Assembly: GCA_013350335.1 (NCBI GenBank)
Contig: CM023532.1
Location: 93,617,064-93,681,063, forward strand
Length of the DNA: 64,000 nt
Reading direction: 5' to 3'
Source of the DNA: Chimonanthus salicifolius
Taxonomy: Eukaryota; Streptophyta; Magnoliopsida; Laurales; Calycanthaceae
Within the stretch, counting starts at the first letter, position 1. The number at the start of each line of letters is the position of its first letter. Of the stretch, positions 46,263 to 58,946 are shown piece after piece. A program made the position numbers and the translations under genes. The notes under the pieces were generated by a model. It did no database searches. It was not told the DNA's origin and saw only the letters and a program-made list of their open reading frames with translations.

Positions 46263-47208
46263 CTACCCAAAAAATTCAGGGTGAGAGACCCTCATTTCTG
46301 ATTCCATTTCCCAAGTTGGTTCTTCATTTCCGTGCCTCTCCCCCACCACTTTGACGAAAGGAATTACCCTGTTCCATAATACCTTTTGTTCTACACATAT
46401 GATCTTGGTGGGTCTTTTGACGTAAGTTATGTCGCTTTGAACACCCAACTCTTGTGCATCCAAAACATGCGATGGATGAGGAATGTATTTTCGCAACATT
46501 GAAACATGAAATACATTATGCATGTTTGATAACTGTGAAGGAAGTGCTATGCGATATGCAACCTCATTAATCTTATCAAGGATTGGGAATGGTCCTATAA
46601 AACTCAGCATCAGTTTCCCTTTCTTTCCGAATCTCATTTGGCCTTTTCTTGGTGAGACCTTTAAAAATACTGAATCTCCCACTTCATTTGTCAAAGGCTT
46701 CTTCTTTTATCAGCATAGCTCTTTTGTTGGCTCTGAGCAGTCAACAGATGTTGTCAAATGACTTTGATCTGCTCTGTTCTTTCTGCAACCAAATCTGGTC
46801 CAATGAGTGCAGCTTCGCCCACCTCAGTCCAACAAACTAGTGATTTGCATGGTCAACCATACAATGCTTCAAATGGATCCATCTGGAGACTAGCTTGATA
46901 ACTGTTGTCGTATGAAAATTCCATCAGTGGAAGGTAATCCTCCCAGCTGTCCTGGAAATCTAACAAACAAGCTCTTAGCATCTCTTTCAATATTTGTATG
47001 GTCCTTTCTGACTGCCCGTTTGTCTGAGGGTGGAATACTGTGCTATATAATAAGTTTGTCTCCATAGTTGTCTGCAAACTCTGCCATACCTTATTTGTGA
47101 ATCTGCCATCTCGATCGGATACAATGGTCCTGAGTATCCCATGCAATCGGACAATGTCCTTAATGTATCGCCTACCCAACGTCTCAGATGAGTCTGTCAT
47201 CTTGGGGC
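46263..47208 (-). pseudogene. pol: Chromovirus integrase core (part) and chromodomain, truncated
   Basis: The minus-strand frame at 47208-46853 begins at [14 protein letters not shown] and includes the second catalytic Asp (VSDRDGRFT) and Glu ([10 protein letters not shown]) of integrase. The frame is disturbed near 46850-46700. Then 46694-46263 gives a well-kept chromodomain segment (GPFPILDKINEVAYRIALP, SDITYVKRP, EPTWEMESEM). The first integrase Asp and everything before it are missing: the match stops abruptly at 47208, just before the usual FLPIKM segment. It belongs to the element of the adjacent LTR 42995-46193, and its sequence is visibly more diverged than the left-block copies. Confidence 0.86.
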
Positions 47209-47576
47209 TAACTATCAAAATCTTGAGTACTAAGTGATGGTGTGCCATTCAGTGACGTTATGCCAGAACATCCCATTCATTTGACCTTGGGTCTTTTAAA
47301 TCCAGTAGGTCTCGTTCCTCACATGTTCGGTCCAACATCGGATCCTTATTCAATTATCAGTTCTGTATTCTGTTTTGGGGCTACCGCAAATATGAATCCA
47401 CTTATTCATGGATTTCAATGTTTTTTGTAGAATCATTATGTCTATCGTGATCTCATGTACATCGACATATTTCACTTCCCTTGGTACCATGACACTTTCA
47501 TTCATTCCTATGTCATGCTCATTCATCGGCTCTCGATGTGAGATTAGTGACAACCTCACCCCTCACTAGTAGCTAT
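47209..47576. other. Unassigned 368-bp segment between two decayed elements
   Basis: It lies between the break in the integrase and the next LTR. A 69-codon minus-strand frame (47559-47350) is open but matches nothing I recognise. It may be filler DNA or part of the older target. Confidence 0.4.
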
Positions 47577-49186
47577 TGTAACACCCCGCCCTTTTCACTT
47601 CTAAATCAGAGTCTATTTTTTTTCTAAAAGTGATAGAGAGTGGGACATCATGACGCGAGCTAAGTCCGAGCTTCCAAAGCCCGACCTTTAACTGGCCAAC
47701 CATACGTGTACGTGGACCAAGTCCACTAAAATGGTTCACATGTACTCAAGTTAACTTGCGGAATAAAACATATATGCGGAATAGGATAACAATCCTATTC
47801 CAATTTAGATAGCAAATTAGTCCAACACTTAACCATAATTATCATAACTTAAATATCCAAACATTAACCATCCAATCCATAGCATATATACCTACATTAT
47901 TACAATTCCTAATGCTAGCTATTCAAATACATAGTCCATGAATAACTTAAACAAAATATAACTTAAATCCATTCAAGCTTCGATGCTTGGCTTCCTTCAC
48001 GATCATTGATCCCTTCTTTTCCTGTGTCATTCACTAGGGTAGAAGTAGGGCGTTAGAACAACGCGCCCAGTAGGAATTCTAAATAGGGCTAACACATGGG
48101 TTAGTAACAAAATCATATATAATTTCATATACTCAAAACCATATGAAATCATGCCATGCCATATGTCTTATGCAATGAGTCCCACCCATCACAATACATG
48201 TAACCTCTTGATGGAATTCTCCTCATCAAGGTATCCCCACAGTGGTCTTTCGGACGCCTCGACGGAGTGTGGCCTCCGGATTCTTCTTGATGGGATTATA
48301 CACATCGAGGTATTCCCACGATTGCCTTACGGTCTCCCCGACGGAGCGTGGCCTCCGGTTACCAACTTCCCTCCCATGCCATGCATGAGATGTACATGTC
48401 CAGATGCTATGTAATATAAATAACCATAGCATTAAAAACTCCACATTTGAAACATAATATATTTGCAACATAAATCATCAAAATAAAGATAAAAACATTT
48501 TATATAACCATGTTCCAATGAGGTAGAATCCTATCCAAGACAACTAAGGTGTCCTTGAGCTTTAAATCAGCAACCGATCACGATCGTGCCCCGTCTGTGT
48601 GGTCCTATTACCTTGTTACACATCAACCAGTCAATCCATGTTCCATTTGAGTTTCCATTAAGTCTAAGACCAAGAACACCATCGTGTGGGGTTCGGCATA
48701 CACCATGGCCGAACCTCACTCACTTGAATTTGAAACCACCCAAACACCTTTCATCTACACACTTCACTCACTTAAAAATAAATATTCCATCCAACTCATT
48801 TATCTAACTCACCCAACTCAACTCATCCATTTAATCTAACTCAACCATTTAATCCAACTCAACCATTTAGTTTGAATCAACTTAAACACTTGTTTGCATT
48901 CCCATTTAATTCAGCCTTAACCTAATTCGGCTTGAGCTCACCTAATGGTCAAATAAGTCAACTACAACCCATTGGGTCCCAATTGGGTCTTTTGACCCAA
49001 ATAACCACTTTGACCCAATTAAATGCACATTACCCAATTATTTAAATTGATCCTTATAACATACCCATTGGGTCTTAATTGGGCCATTGCCCAACACCTT
49101 ACCCATCTAAGGTTCATAACCATTAATTCACACTTTCAGTGGCAATTTCCGTAAATATTGATAAACTGAAAATCTGGAGTATTACA
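47577..49186 (-). mobile_element. 3' LTR (1.6 kb, internally deleted) of a decayed minus-strand chromovirus
   Basis: On the minus strand it starts TGTAATACTCCAG at 49186, next to a polypurine tract, and ends GGGCGGGGTGTTACA at 47577. It keeps the stem-loop (48048-48068), two GACGGAGYGTGGCCTCCGG units (about 48255-48358), the decayed palindrome (48526) and one hairpin (48688-48715). It lacks the CT-rich leader, the donor-like site and the rest of the hairpin array, so about half of the usual LTR has been deleted. Confidence 0.85.
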
Positions 49187-49247
49187 ATACAATCCTCTTT
49201 TTAACATTTTTGTCCCGAAAATCGAACGAAGTAGGTTCCAAAATAAA

Positions 49248-49551
49248 TTACATAAATAATTCAGGGTGAGCTGTTCTCATCTCCGATTTGAGTTCCCAAG
49301 TGCCTTCCTCAAAACCATGTCGATCCCATACCACCTTGATGAACTGAATCGCTCTGTTTCGTAACACCCTTTGTTCGGTCTCCACTATTCTGACAAGCTT
49401 CTCGACATAAGTCACATCACTTTGTACATCTATATCTTGTACATTCAATGCATGAGACGGATCGGGATTGTACTTTCTCAACATCGATATATGAAACATA
49501 TCGTGTAGAGATGCCAATTGTGAAGGAAGTGCCAATTGATAAGCCACATCC
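49248..49551 (-). pseudogene. pol: Chromovirus chromodomain end, split from the rest of pol by a solo LTR
   Basis: The minus-strand frame reads VAYQLALPSQLASLHDMFHI, then SDVTYVEKLVRIVETEQ and EEGTWELKSEM, ending near 49248. It starts exactly at the solo-LTR insertion, and its upstream part continues at 52989 with GPFPIIRRMGDV. It is the C-terminus of the pol remnant at 52989-56358. Confidence 0.9.
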
Positions 49552-50778
49552 TGTAACACCCCAATTTCTCAAAGATATTGATATTTACAAAAATGCCATT
49601 GGAATGGTAAATTAGAAGGTTATGATTGTAGATAAGAAATGGTGGGGCCCATTGTTCAAATTAAGGCCTATTGTACATATTATAAAGATCAAATTAGATT
49701 AAATGGTTATTGTACATCTAATTGGGTCAAGATGGTTATTTGGGTCAAAGGACCCAATTGGGACCCAATGGGTCATGATGGACTTATTTGACCATTAGGT
49801 GAGCCCAATTTTAATGGGGTTAGGCTGAATTAATTTGGAGTTAAATGGAGGATAAATGGTAGACTTGAGGCAAATGTGTAAACCACATTTAAATGGGTAA
49901 ACCACCCATAAATGGGTCATGGCGTCAAATTGGATCAAAAGACCCAATTGAGATCCAATGGGTTAAGTTGACCATGGTTGACCATGTGGACCCTTAAGTG
50001 AGCTCAAATGTGAGTTAAATCAGGTTGATTTGGGACTGAAATGAGTTGGATTTGAATTAAGTAATGGAGTTGACTCAAGTGCATTAAATGAATGGCATTA
50101 AATGTGGTGAGTTGGGCTAATGAGTTGGGTGAGTTAAATTTGGAAATCAAAGGGGCCTTGAAGTCAAGTGAGTCAAATGGAGAGGTGAAGGGTTGCCCTG
50201 ATCTCAAACACCACCAAACATAGGTCCCACACGTTGATGGCACGGAGTGTTTCCCATGTATAAGGTTTAATGAAATGAGATAAAATCTCATGGGGAATAT
50301 GGAGGGTTTCCATCTCATAATGGAAACACAAGATCCAACGTTGGGAGTGCCAAGGGATGCCTTGGTTGGCAGCCAGTGACTCCTTGGTTTGATCAAGGAT
50401 TGATGAGGGTGAATGAGGGATTCAAGGGCTGTCTAACAAAAGCAATACACCATACATCTTTGGCCGAATTCATCACAAAAAGATCTTAGAATTCTCATCT
50501 GTCTCCCTCTCTCAAGAACCTACCTCCTTGGCCAAATTATCCTTTGGTGTTTTCACCATTGTTCAAGCTTCCAATCAGCTAAGGACTAAGGAAACAAGAA
50601 GGAAGAAAGAAAGGACCAAAAGGAGAGGAGAAAAGCAAAGGAAGTTGGTAAGTACTCCATGGAATTTTGTTTAATAAAGTTGGATAAAAGGAACATGATT
50701 TGGCCATGGTTTGGCCGAATCTGCCAAAGGTTTAAATTATGCATAGTGATGTTTAAAAGATAGAAAACATGGACCATA

Positions 50779-51792
50779 GGGTTCGGCCACTTTGGATGGC
50801 CGAACCCCATGAAAAGAGTTGGTTAGGTTGATGGTTTTTGAAGGCTAAAACCCATGCAAAACCATGGAGATTTTTACATGTTTTAATGAGACACAAAATA
50901 TATGTTATGGCCAAATTAATCCATGGTTTAAATTATGATGATGAGGTTTAAAAAGAATAGAAACTTGGAGCATAGGGTTCGGCCACTTAGGATGGCCGAA
51001 CCCCATGAAAAGATTTGATAAGTTTATGGTTATTTGTGATGGTTTTTGAGAGATAAAAACCATGCAATATTATGGGGTGTTTATGTGATTTAATTGGAGT
51101 TAAGGCTAATGTGTAGGATCAGCCAATGTATGGCTGAATCATATTATTTTTATGATTAAGATATGTGTATGAACCATGCACAAGGATGGAAGGATTGAAC
51201 CAAAGAGAAGCATGGCCGAACCCCATGGACCATTTTATGGGATGTTTAGAGTTAAGAACATGCTTGGGAATGGCTGATTTATAATGGGTTTTGTGTCATG
51301 ATTGATAAGGTATGGATGGATCCATGTTTATGGATCAGTTAGGGTTATGAACACACATATATGAAAGGTGATCAACCATGGGAAGAATGAGTGGCAAAGA
51401 TGTAATTATGGCCGAAAATGAAGAATCCCATGGGGGATGATTGTGGACTTAGGGTTTAAATAAACGACCAAATCTAAGGTGGTGAGGTTCGGCCATGTTG
51501 TATGGCCGAACCCCACTAAGGTGGATTTATTATGAACCTTGGTTATTAAGAAAAATTAAACAAGGATTAGCCTAGTGGCATTATGGTAAATGTGTATGAA
51601 AAGAGCAAAGGACTTAAAAGAGGGGCTCAAACCAAAATTGTGAGGTTCGGCCATGTTGTATGGCCGAACCCCACCAAGTTATGGTTAGTAGATTAAGGTT
51701 TGTAAATAAAGTTATTTGGATGGTGTTGATCCAAAACAAATGAAGGACAAATTCAAAGTGGGTGAGGTTCGGCCATGGGGCATGGCCGTACC
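50779..51792. repeat. LTR hairpin array, about six hairpins
   Basis: Hairpins lie near 50779-50807, 50975-51003, 51118-51140 (arms GATCAGCCA/TGGCTGAATC, both changed), 51485-51513, 51643-51670 and 51765-51792. A partial one is near 50699. Confidence 0.9.
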
Positions 51793-52112
51793 CCACAAGG
51801 TGGTTTTTGGGATTTAAACCTAATAAGAAATCAAAAGGGTATGTTATTAACTTGATGTTGTATAAACAAGGTAACGTGATTTGAAAGGTTCGTGAGTCGT
51901 GATCGAGTGACGCTTAAGAGGAACGGACGCTTAAGTGAATTTTCAGTAGGTTTCCTGTAACCACTTTTATAATTGGTTTTATCATGGTTTTTATGAGTTA
52001 TATTGTTATTGTTTTATGTTTCAAATGGGTTTTGAATGATGTGATATATTTACAAATGACATATATACATTGACATCTCATGCATGGCATGGGGTGATGA
52101 TTATGGAATAAC

Positions 52113-52325
52113 TTAATGATAAGAGTCCTATCTAGAGGAAATAAGGAGTACTCTGGATTACCTTGACATGAGAGTTCTATTCAGAGGAAATGTGGAGTAC
52201 TTTGGATTACCTTGACATGAGAGTTCTATTCAGAGGAAATGTGGAGTACTCTGGATTACCTTGACATGAGAGTTCTATTCAGAGGAAATGTGGAGTACTC
52301 TGGATTACCTTGACGTGAGAGTCCC
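52113..52325 (+). repeat. LTR minisatellite, four units of 49 bp
   Basis: Units CTTGACATGAGAGTTCTATT, CAGAGGAAATGTGGAGTAC, TCTGGATTAC repeat with a 49-bp period from about 52162. The last diverges to CTTGACGTGAGAGTCCCGTCAA. Confidence 0.93.
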
Positions 52326-52988
52326 GTCAAATGATAGCTATGTATACTTGTGATGGGTGGGACTCATTACATTTACACTTACATACATAGCATTGATTTC
52401 AGATGTTGTTGATGATCATATACTATGATATGTGCATGTTTTATATACTAACCATGTGGTAGCCCTGATTAGAAAACCTACTGGGCTCATTGATCTAACC
52501 CTCTATTTCTATCCTTAGAGGATAATGCAGGAAAAGGGAAAGGAAAAGAGAAGGTCGAGGACCGCGAGGAAAGCCAAGCTTAAGTGCTTGGGTGTTGGAA
52601 TGAATTTTTGTTTACTGTTGTTTGGATACATTTATATGGACATGTAATAGTTAGTAACTTTGCTATGGTTTGTTTATAGTTCTGATAATGGATATCTGAT
52701 TTAAGTAGTTTTAATGGATGACTTGTACTTGCTATCTATTCAGTATAATTCCGCAATCAGATAGTTCTGCAATTTGTCTAGTATTATTCTGCATGACTTG
52801 TTTAGTTCCGTGTGTGTGTTGTTTATCATGGTTTAGACCATGCACACATGTTTGGCCAGTTAAGGGTCGGACTTTGGAAGTCCGAATTTAACTCGCGTCG
52901 TGATGCCTCCCGCTCTCTTCCACTTGTTTATTTATAAAAAAAAGTAGACTCTGATTTTTGGAAGGTTGGAAAAGGGCGGGGCGTTACA

Positions 52989-55900
52989 CATCCCCCATCC
53001 TTCTTATGATTGGAAACGGTCCCACGTATCTTGGTGACAGTTTCCCCTTATTTCCAAATCTCATGTGTCCCTTTCGTGGCAAGACTTTCAAGAACATCAT
53101 GTCCCCCACTTCAAATTCGAGAAACCTCCTCCTCTTATCGGCATAACTCTTCTGACGATTCTGTGCAGTTAAAAGATGCTGCCGTATTAACTGTATCTGC
53201 GCTGTTGTCTCTGCAACTAACTCGGGTCCTATCAGTGCAGGTTCACCGGCCTCTGTCCAACACACTGGTGACCTACATGGTCTACCATACAAAGCCTCGA
53301 ATGGAGCCATCTGAAGGCTTGCTTGGTAGCTGTTGTTGTATGAAAACTCTACCAATGGCAGGTGATCCTTCCATCCACCTTTGAAATCAAGCATACATGC
53401 TCTCAGCATATCCTCCAACGTTTGTATTGTCCTCTCCGACTGCCCATCAGTCTGTGGATGAAATGCTGTGCTAGTCAGTAGATTTGTCCCCATGGCTGAC
53501 TGCATACTCTGCCACACTCTGCCGATGAACCGGCCATCTCTGTCGGACACTATAGTCCGAGGAATACCATGTAATCTAATGATATCCTTGATATACTGCC
53601 GGCCCAAAGTCTCAGAAGAGTCTGTCATCTTCATGGGAAGAAAATGTACAGACTTGGTCAGTCAGTCTACCACAACCCATATCGCATCGTTGCCCTTTGA
53701 AGACCTTGACAACCCCATCACAAAATCCATGGAGATGTGCTCCCATTTCCATTCTGGTATTGGTAAGGGTTTGAGTAACCCTGGTGGCTTCTGGTGTTCC
53801 GTCTTAACCTGCTGACAAGTTAAGCAGTGTGCCACAAACTCTGCAACATCTCTTTTGAGTCCGTGCCACCAATAATGTCTCTTCAGATCGTAATACATCT
53901 TGGTGCTGTCCGAATGTATGGAGAGTTTGGTTTGATGTGCCTCAATCAACAACTCTTTTCTGCAGCTTTTAAGCACATAAATCCTACTCCGGAATACAAG
54001 ACCCTGTCCTGGTCGCAACCCCCATTCCGGTATGGTTATGCCAGTAGACATCTTGGCCCATATCTCATCCACTTCCAGATCTGTTCGTTGCTCTTGTTCA
54101 ATCTTGGTAACCATGTTGGACCGTATGATTAAATTGTACATACTCCCATGGTTGTTGATATACAGATTGAACTATCGAATGGTATTCAACATCTCCTATT
54201 CTGTCCTGATCAAACATGCCACTGATGCATGTGATATGCGGCTGAGAGCATCTACCACCTTGTTTGCCTTACCTGGATGATATTGGAGCGTGAACTCATA
54301 ATCTGCCAGGTATTCCATCCATCTGCGCTGCCTCAGGTTGAGCTCTTTTTGATCGAATAAGTACTTCAAGCTCTTATGATCTGAAAATACTTCAAACTTC
54401 TCACCATAGAAATAGTGTCTCCAGCTTTTAAGAGCGAAGACCATTGCAGCCAGTTCCAGATCATGCGTGGGATAAAAGTGTTCATGAATTTTTAACTGTT
54501 TTGATCCATAAACCACCACACGCTGAGTTTGAGTGAGGACACAACCGAGTCCTTCTCCTGAAGCATCACATTGTACCTCATAACCTTTGCCTTTTTCCGA
54601 CAAAATCAAAATAGGAGCTCTTGTAAGTCTCTCTTTCAGTGTTTCAAATCTCCAGTTGCACAAATCTGACCTTCAAATTTGACTCCTTTCTGAGTGAGTT
54701 GGGTCAATGGAGATGCAATCTTGGAGAAATCCATAATAAACTTCCTGTAATAACCAGCCAATCCCAAGAAACTGCGGATCTCGGTTACATTCTTTGGTGC
54801 CTTCCATTCACTTACTGCTATCACTTTAGCTGGATCCACGGCTATACCTTCTTCGGATATAACATGCCCCAAGAAATTAACCTTGGATAACCAGAATTCA
54901 CATTTACTGGCTTTGGCATATAACTTGTTCTTTCCCAAAGTGTTCAAGACTATCTGTAGGTGCTCAGCATGTTCCTCTTGACTTTTAGAATAGATCAGGA
55001 TATCATCAATAAACACAATCACAAACTGATCCAAGTAAGGACGGAAGATCCTGTTCATTAGATCCATGAACACAGCCAGTGCATTGGTGAGTCCAAATGG
55101 CATGACTACAAATTCATATAGTCCATACTGCATCTTGAAGGTTGTCTTCTCTATATCTTCCTCCTTAACCCGGATTTGATGATAACCGGACATCAGATCA
55201 ATCTTCGAAAAGTGACTGGAACCCCTCAGTTGATCGAATAAATCATCGATCTTGGGTAAAGGGTACTTGTTCCGGACAGTTAGCTGATTCAGTTTCTAGT
55301 AATCCACACACATTCGGAGTGAACCGTCCTTCTTCTTCACAAACAACACTAGAGCTCCCCAAGATGATGTGCTGTTCCGGATGCAACCCAATCTAAGCAG
55401 TTCATCAATCTGCTTCTTTAGCTTGGACATCTCTGATGGTGCCATCCGATAATGGGGTAATGACACTGGTGAAGTGCTAGGGTACAGATTGATTTCAAAA
55501 TTGATCTCCCTCATAGGCGGCAAGCCAGGGAGTTCTTTTGGAAAAACGTCTGCATATTCTTTCACTATTGCCGGGAGTTCAGCCACCGGTGTCTTGTTGA
55601 TTCTGATACTGTTCAGTACCAGATGATTTAACCCTTCATGCAGTATGCTCTGTTTGTCAGTTCGCACCACATGTTGTCTTCCCTCGGGTGACCAAAATAT
55701 CACTCTGCAGCGATAACAATCAATGTTGCCCTGAAAGCTAGCCAACCGGTCCATGCCAAAGATAATATCATACTCAGTCATATCGAGTACCAGATAATTG
55801 AATTCAAATCTGAGTCCAGCGAGTTCAGTATTCACTGCTGTGCATATAAGTCCCAATGACGTGTCTCCGACAGGGGATACAATTGTGAGTGATGTGGACA

Positions 55901-56358
55901 GTTTTTGAACTAATGTACCAGTAGCAGTTATGAATGCAACAGAAATGAAGGAGTGTGAGGCTCCAGAATCAAATAGTAAAAAGGCGTAGGAACTATTGAT
56001 TACAACCATACCTTGAATCACAGAATGATCCACATCCGCTGGAGGAGCTAGAGTAAACAATCGTCCAGATCCAGTAGGGTTAGGCGCCCGTCCCACCTGG
56101 TTATATGTCCTGCCTCCGCCGGAGTTAGCTGGCCTAGCTGGTGGATGGAATGATCCTCTGGAATAAGAGAGTTCGTTAAGCTTTGGGCAATCCTTCTTAA
56201 AGTGATCCGGCTGATCACAATGGAAATAGTGGTTCGCCCCTCTGGGAGCCTGAGTGACCGATGCAGATGGGGCTGGATGATTGGGACGAAAGCCTTCTGT
56301 TGACCCAGTGGATGGTGAGGGTCTGCTGAAGTTCGGTCAGAACTTCCTGTTGGGCTGA
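52989..56358 (-). pseudogene. pol: Chromovirus gag end, protease and pol, multiple stops
   Basis: Read on the minus strand: a gag tail with a damaged zinc knuckle (HYFHCDQPDHFKKDC, first Cys now Tyr, about 56225-56184); protease with DSG ([11 protein letters not shown]); reverse transcriptase from about 55500 (FIDDI retained); RNase H ([10 protein letters not shown], 54663-54196); integrase zinc finger (54141-53662); and integrase core with VSDRDGRF and GQSERTI (53634-52984). Breaks seen: TAG near 55300, a one-base deletion near 54675, TAG near 54175, and TGA near 53665 where the other copies have an Arg codon. Gag ends abruptly at 56358, where a truncated LTR begins, so most of gag, the primer site and the 5' LTR are gone. 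The 3' LTR is 47577-49186. Confidence 0.92.
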
Positions 56359-58699
56359 GGTAGGAATCCTACCAATGATCAACTAACATGTCCTTACGTT
56401 TTTGTCCGGAAACCGATCACCGATCGTACACCGCTTGTGAGGTCCCATTACCTTATTAAATATCAATCAATCAAACCCATGTTCCATTTGATTTACAATC
56501 ATGTCTAAGTCCATAAACACACCTTAGTGGGGTTCGGCCATACAACATGGCCAAACCTCACTCACTTGGTTTTGGTCCCTCTTTTTAGTCCTTTGATCTT
56601 TTAAATTAAGTCCAAGGTCATGCCATCTTTGATTCATTAATCTAATCACTTATAAATTAATCATTTCACATTAATAATAACCTAAGTCCACAAAAACATT
56701 CCCCATGGGGTTCGGCCATACACCATGGCCAAACCCATGGTCCTTCATTTTCACTTATTTACATCCTTGCCATTATTTCCTTCCATAGGTAATCTCCTAA
56801 TTTGCCTATCCATACTTAAGTCCATAACATAGATCATGACTAAACATTTCATTCATTTAACATGCCTAAGTCCATAACTGTTCCACAAACATAGAACGAT
56901 TAATGATTTCTAATCATGCTTAAATCTCTAAATGGCCCATTAAAAATGGTCCATGTGGTTCGGCCATACACTATGGCCGAACCCATGACGTCTCATTTCC
57001 ATGTTCTCCATTAAATCAATTACAATATTTAAGTCCATAAACCAAGGTCCCTCCATAGGGGTTTAACCATACACTTAGGTTCATCCTTTTAGATGATCAT
57101 TAACCATATTTAGCAACCTATTAAAATTACCAATATTCTCCCATCATTTTCATGGTCCAAAACATCTAAGTCCATCAATATTTTCTCATGGGGTTCATGA
57201 TTCTTGTCCATTTACAACCTTTGAGACCATTTAAAATGATTAACATTACTCCATTGTTTCCCTCCTTTAGAGCCCTTTAAAATCACCAACATAAATCCAT
57301 ATAAAACCTTTTAAAATTATTAATAACCTTCCATGGGGTTCGGCCATGGTGGTTCAACATCTTCTCTTAAAATCATTTACTTATGATTATATCCTTTGAT
57401 GGGGTTCGGCCATACATCATGGCCGAACCTCATCCAAATCCTTTTTAGCTCTCATGATCCATATATGTAGAAATCTAGGGTTTGGCCATGCAAAGGCCAA
57501 ACCATGATCTTGATCATATACCTTGTCTTAAACATGCATGAGGTCCTTTCCATATATCCATCACAATTAGGGTTCGGCCATGCAAAGCCAACCCATGATC
57601 CATGATCATAATCCTTATATGGTTCATGCAAGAGGTCTTTAGCCATAACAAGATTAGGGTTCGGCCATGCAATGGCCGAACCATGTCCTTGACCATGTTT
57701 TCTTACTTATGCAATCTTATCAAGTACTTACCGATTCCGCGACTCCTCCGGTTTCTTTCACTCCTTCTTGCTCCTTTCCTTCCTTAGCCTCTTCTTCCTT
57801 CCTTCTTGATCCTTGGCCGAGATTGATCTTGATAAAATCTCTAAGAGTGGTTTGGCCAAGGAGTATAGGTTTGAGAGAGAGAGAGAGAGAAGCTTGGGAT
57901 ACAAAACACTCCAAGTCCTTTGTCTTGAGAGTGGTCGGCCTTGAGTGAGAGAGGGAGACAGTGAGATAAAGCAAATAATTCTCTTTGCTGCCCAATGTAG
58001 TTCGGCCAAGGGTGGTATCCTTTGGTTGATACCCCTTTTGTAACTCCCATGACTCTTCACCTCCCCATTGATACTTACTTTGGGGGTTTCATCCCATGAG
58101 ATGAAACTCCCAACCATATGCCCTTTGGGCTTCCATGTTCCAACGTGTATGCATCTTGGTTAACCTTGTGTTGTGTAACATCAAACCCTTCACCTTCCTT
58201 GTCTTGATCAATGAGGGTCAGCCAAGGGTGGTGTCCTTTGGTGATGCCCTTTTGTAACTCCCATGACCTTTCACCTCCCTCCTTAATGTTCCATTTGGAC
58301 GTTTCATCCCATGAGATGAAACACTCCCAATGTATAACCCTTGGGTTTCCATCTTGAGATGGAAACCCTCCATGTTCCAACGTGTGCTATGGTTATGCCT
58401 TGTGTAACCACCAAAAACCCTTCATCTCCTCATAATGATGGTGTCTTCCCAAGTGTCCCTTGGCTTGGCCAAGACACCACTTGAGATGGAACACCCCTCC
58501 ATCTTCCAACGTGTAGCCTTAGTTACCTTGTGTAACAACAACAAAACCATTCACCTCCCCATTAATGATCCTTTTGGAGTTTCATCCAATGAGATGAAAC
58601 TCCCACCTCCAACGTGTACACCTTGATTGTGCCTTTTGGGTTTCCTTCTTTGAGATGGAAACCCTCTATCTTCCCACTCCACTCATTTTAATTCAACTC
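56359..58699 (-). mobile_element. Truncated LTR, same family as the solo LTR at 36009
   Basis: In reverse complement it follows 36009-39897 from the leader region to the palindrome (56359-56373): purine-rich stretch and GGTAAGT (57727-57733), hairpin array, AAGGTAATG (about 56448), then the palindrome. It stops there, abutting gag. The minisatellite, stem-loop and LTR 3' end are missing, and the right end is cut by the next LTR at 58700. Open frames at 57667-58117 come from the CT-rich leader on either strand and are not taken as genes. Confidence 0.87.
56530..57682. repeat. LTR hairpin array, seven to eight hairpins
   Basis: Hairpins lie near 56530, 56708, 56957, 57402, 57478, 57570 and 57658, with a half hairpin at 57337. 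The one at 57478-57503 has both arms changed (GGTTTGGCC/GGCCAAACC), as in its counterpart at 37635. Confidence 0.9.
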
Positions 58700-58946
58700 T
58701 GTAACGCCCCGCCCTCTCCGAGAAATCAGAGTCTAATTTTTTTTTTTAAATAATAATAGAATAAAATCGGAAGAGAGCGGGCGGCGTCACGACGCGAGAT
58801 AAGTTCGGACTTCCTAAGTCCGACCCTTAACTGGCCACACATGTGTGCATGGACTAAACCCATGAAAGACAAACCACACATGGAACTAAACAGTGTCATG
58901 CGGAATAAACTAAACCAATTGCGGAAATAAACTGATTAGATAGCAT
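58700..58946 (-). repeat. Tandem duplication of the LTR 3'-terminal 247 bp
   Basis: Bases 58700-58945 and 58947 onward both begin TGTAACGCCCCGC and run in parallel through GATTAGATAGCA. The copies differ in poly-T length and at several bases, so the duplication is not recent. It leaves an extra LTR end outside the 3' LTR. Confidence 0.9.

Larger units (their letters stand above)
49552..52988 (+). mobile_element. Solo LTR (3.4 kb) inserted in a chromovirus pol
   Basis: It starts TGTAACACCCCAAT, ends GGGGCGTTACA, and is flanked by CATCC at 49547-49551 and 52989-52993. Modules: GGGTCAA/GGACCCAATTGGG words, CT-rich leader (about 50500), GGTAAGT at about 50647, hairpin array to 51792, AAGGTAACG at about 51869, minisatellite 52113-52325, decayed stem-loop at 52483, and poly-A tract near the end. 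It resembles the LTR at 58947-62739 in its starting sequence. Confidence 0.97.
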
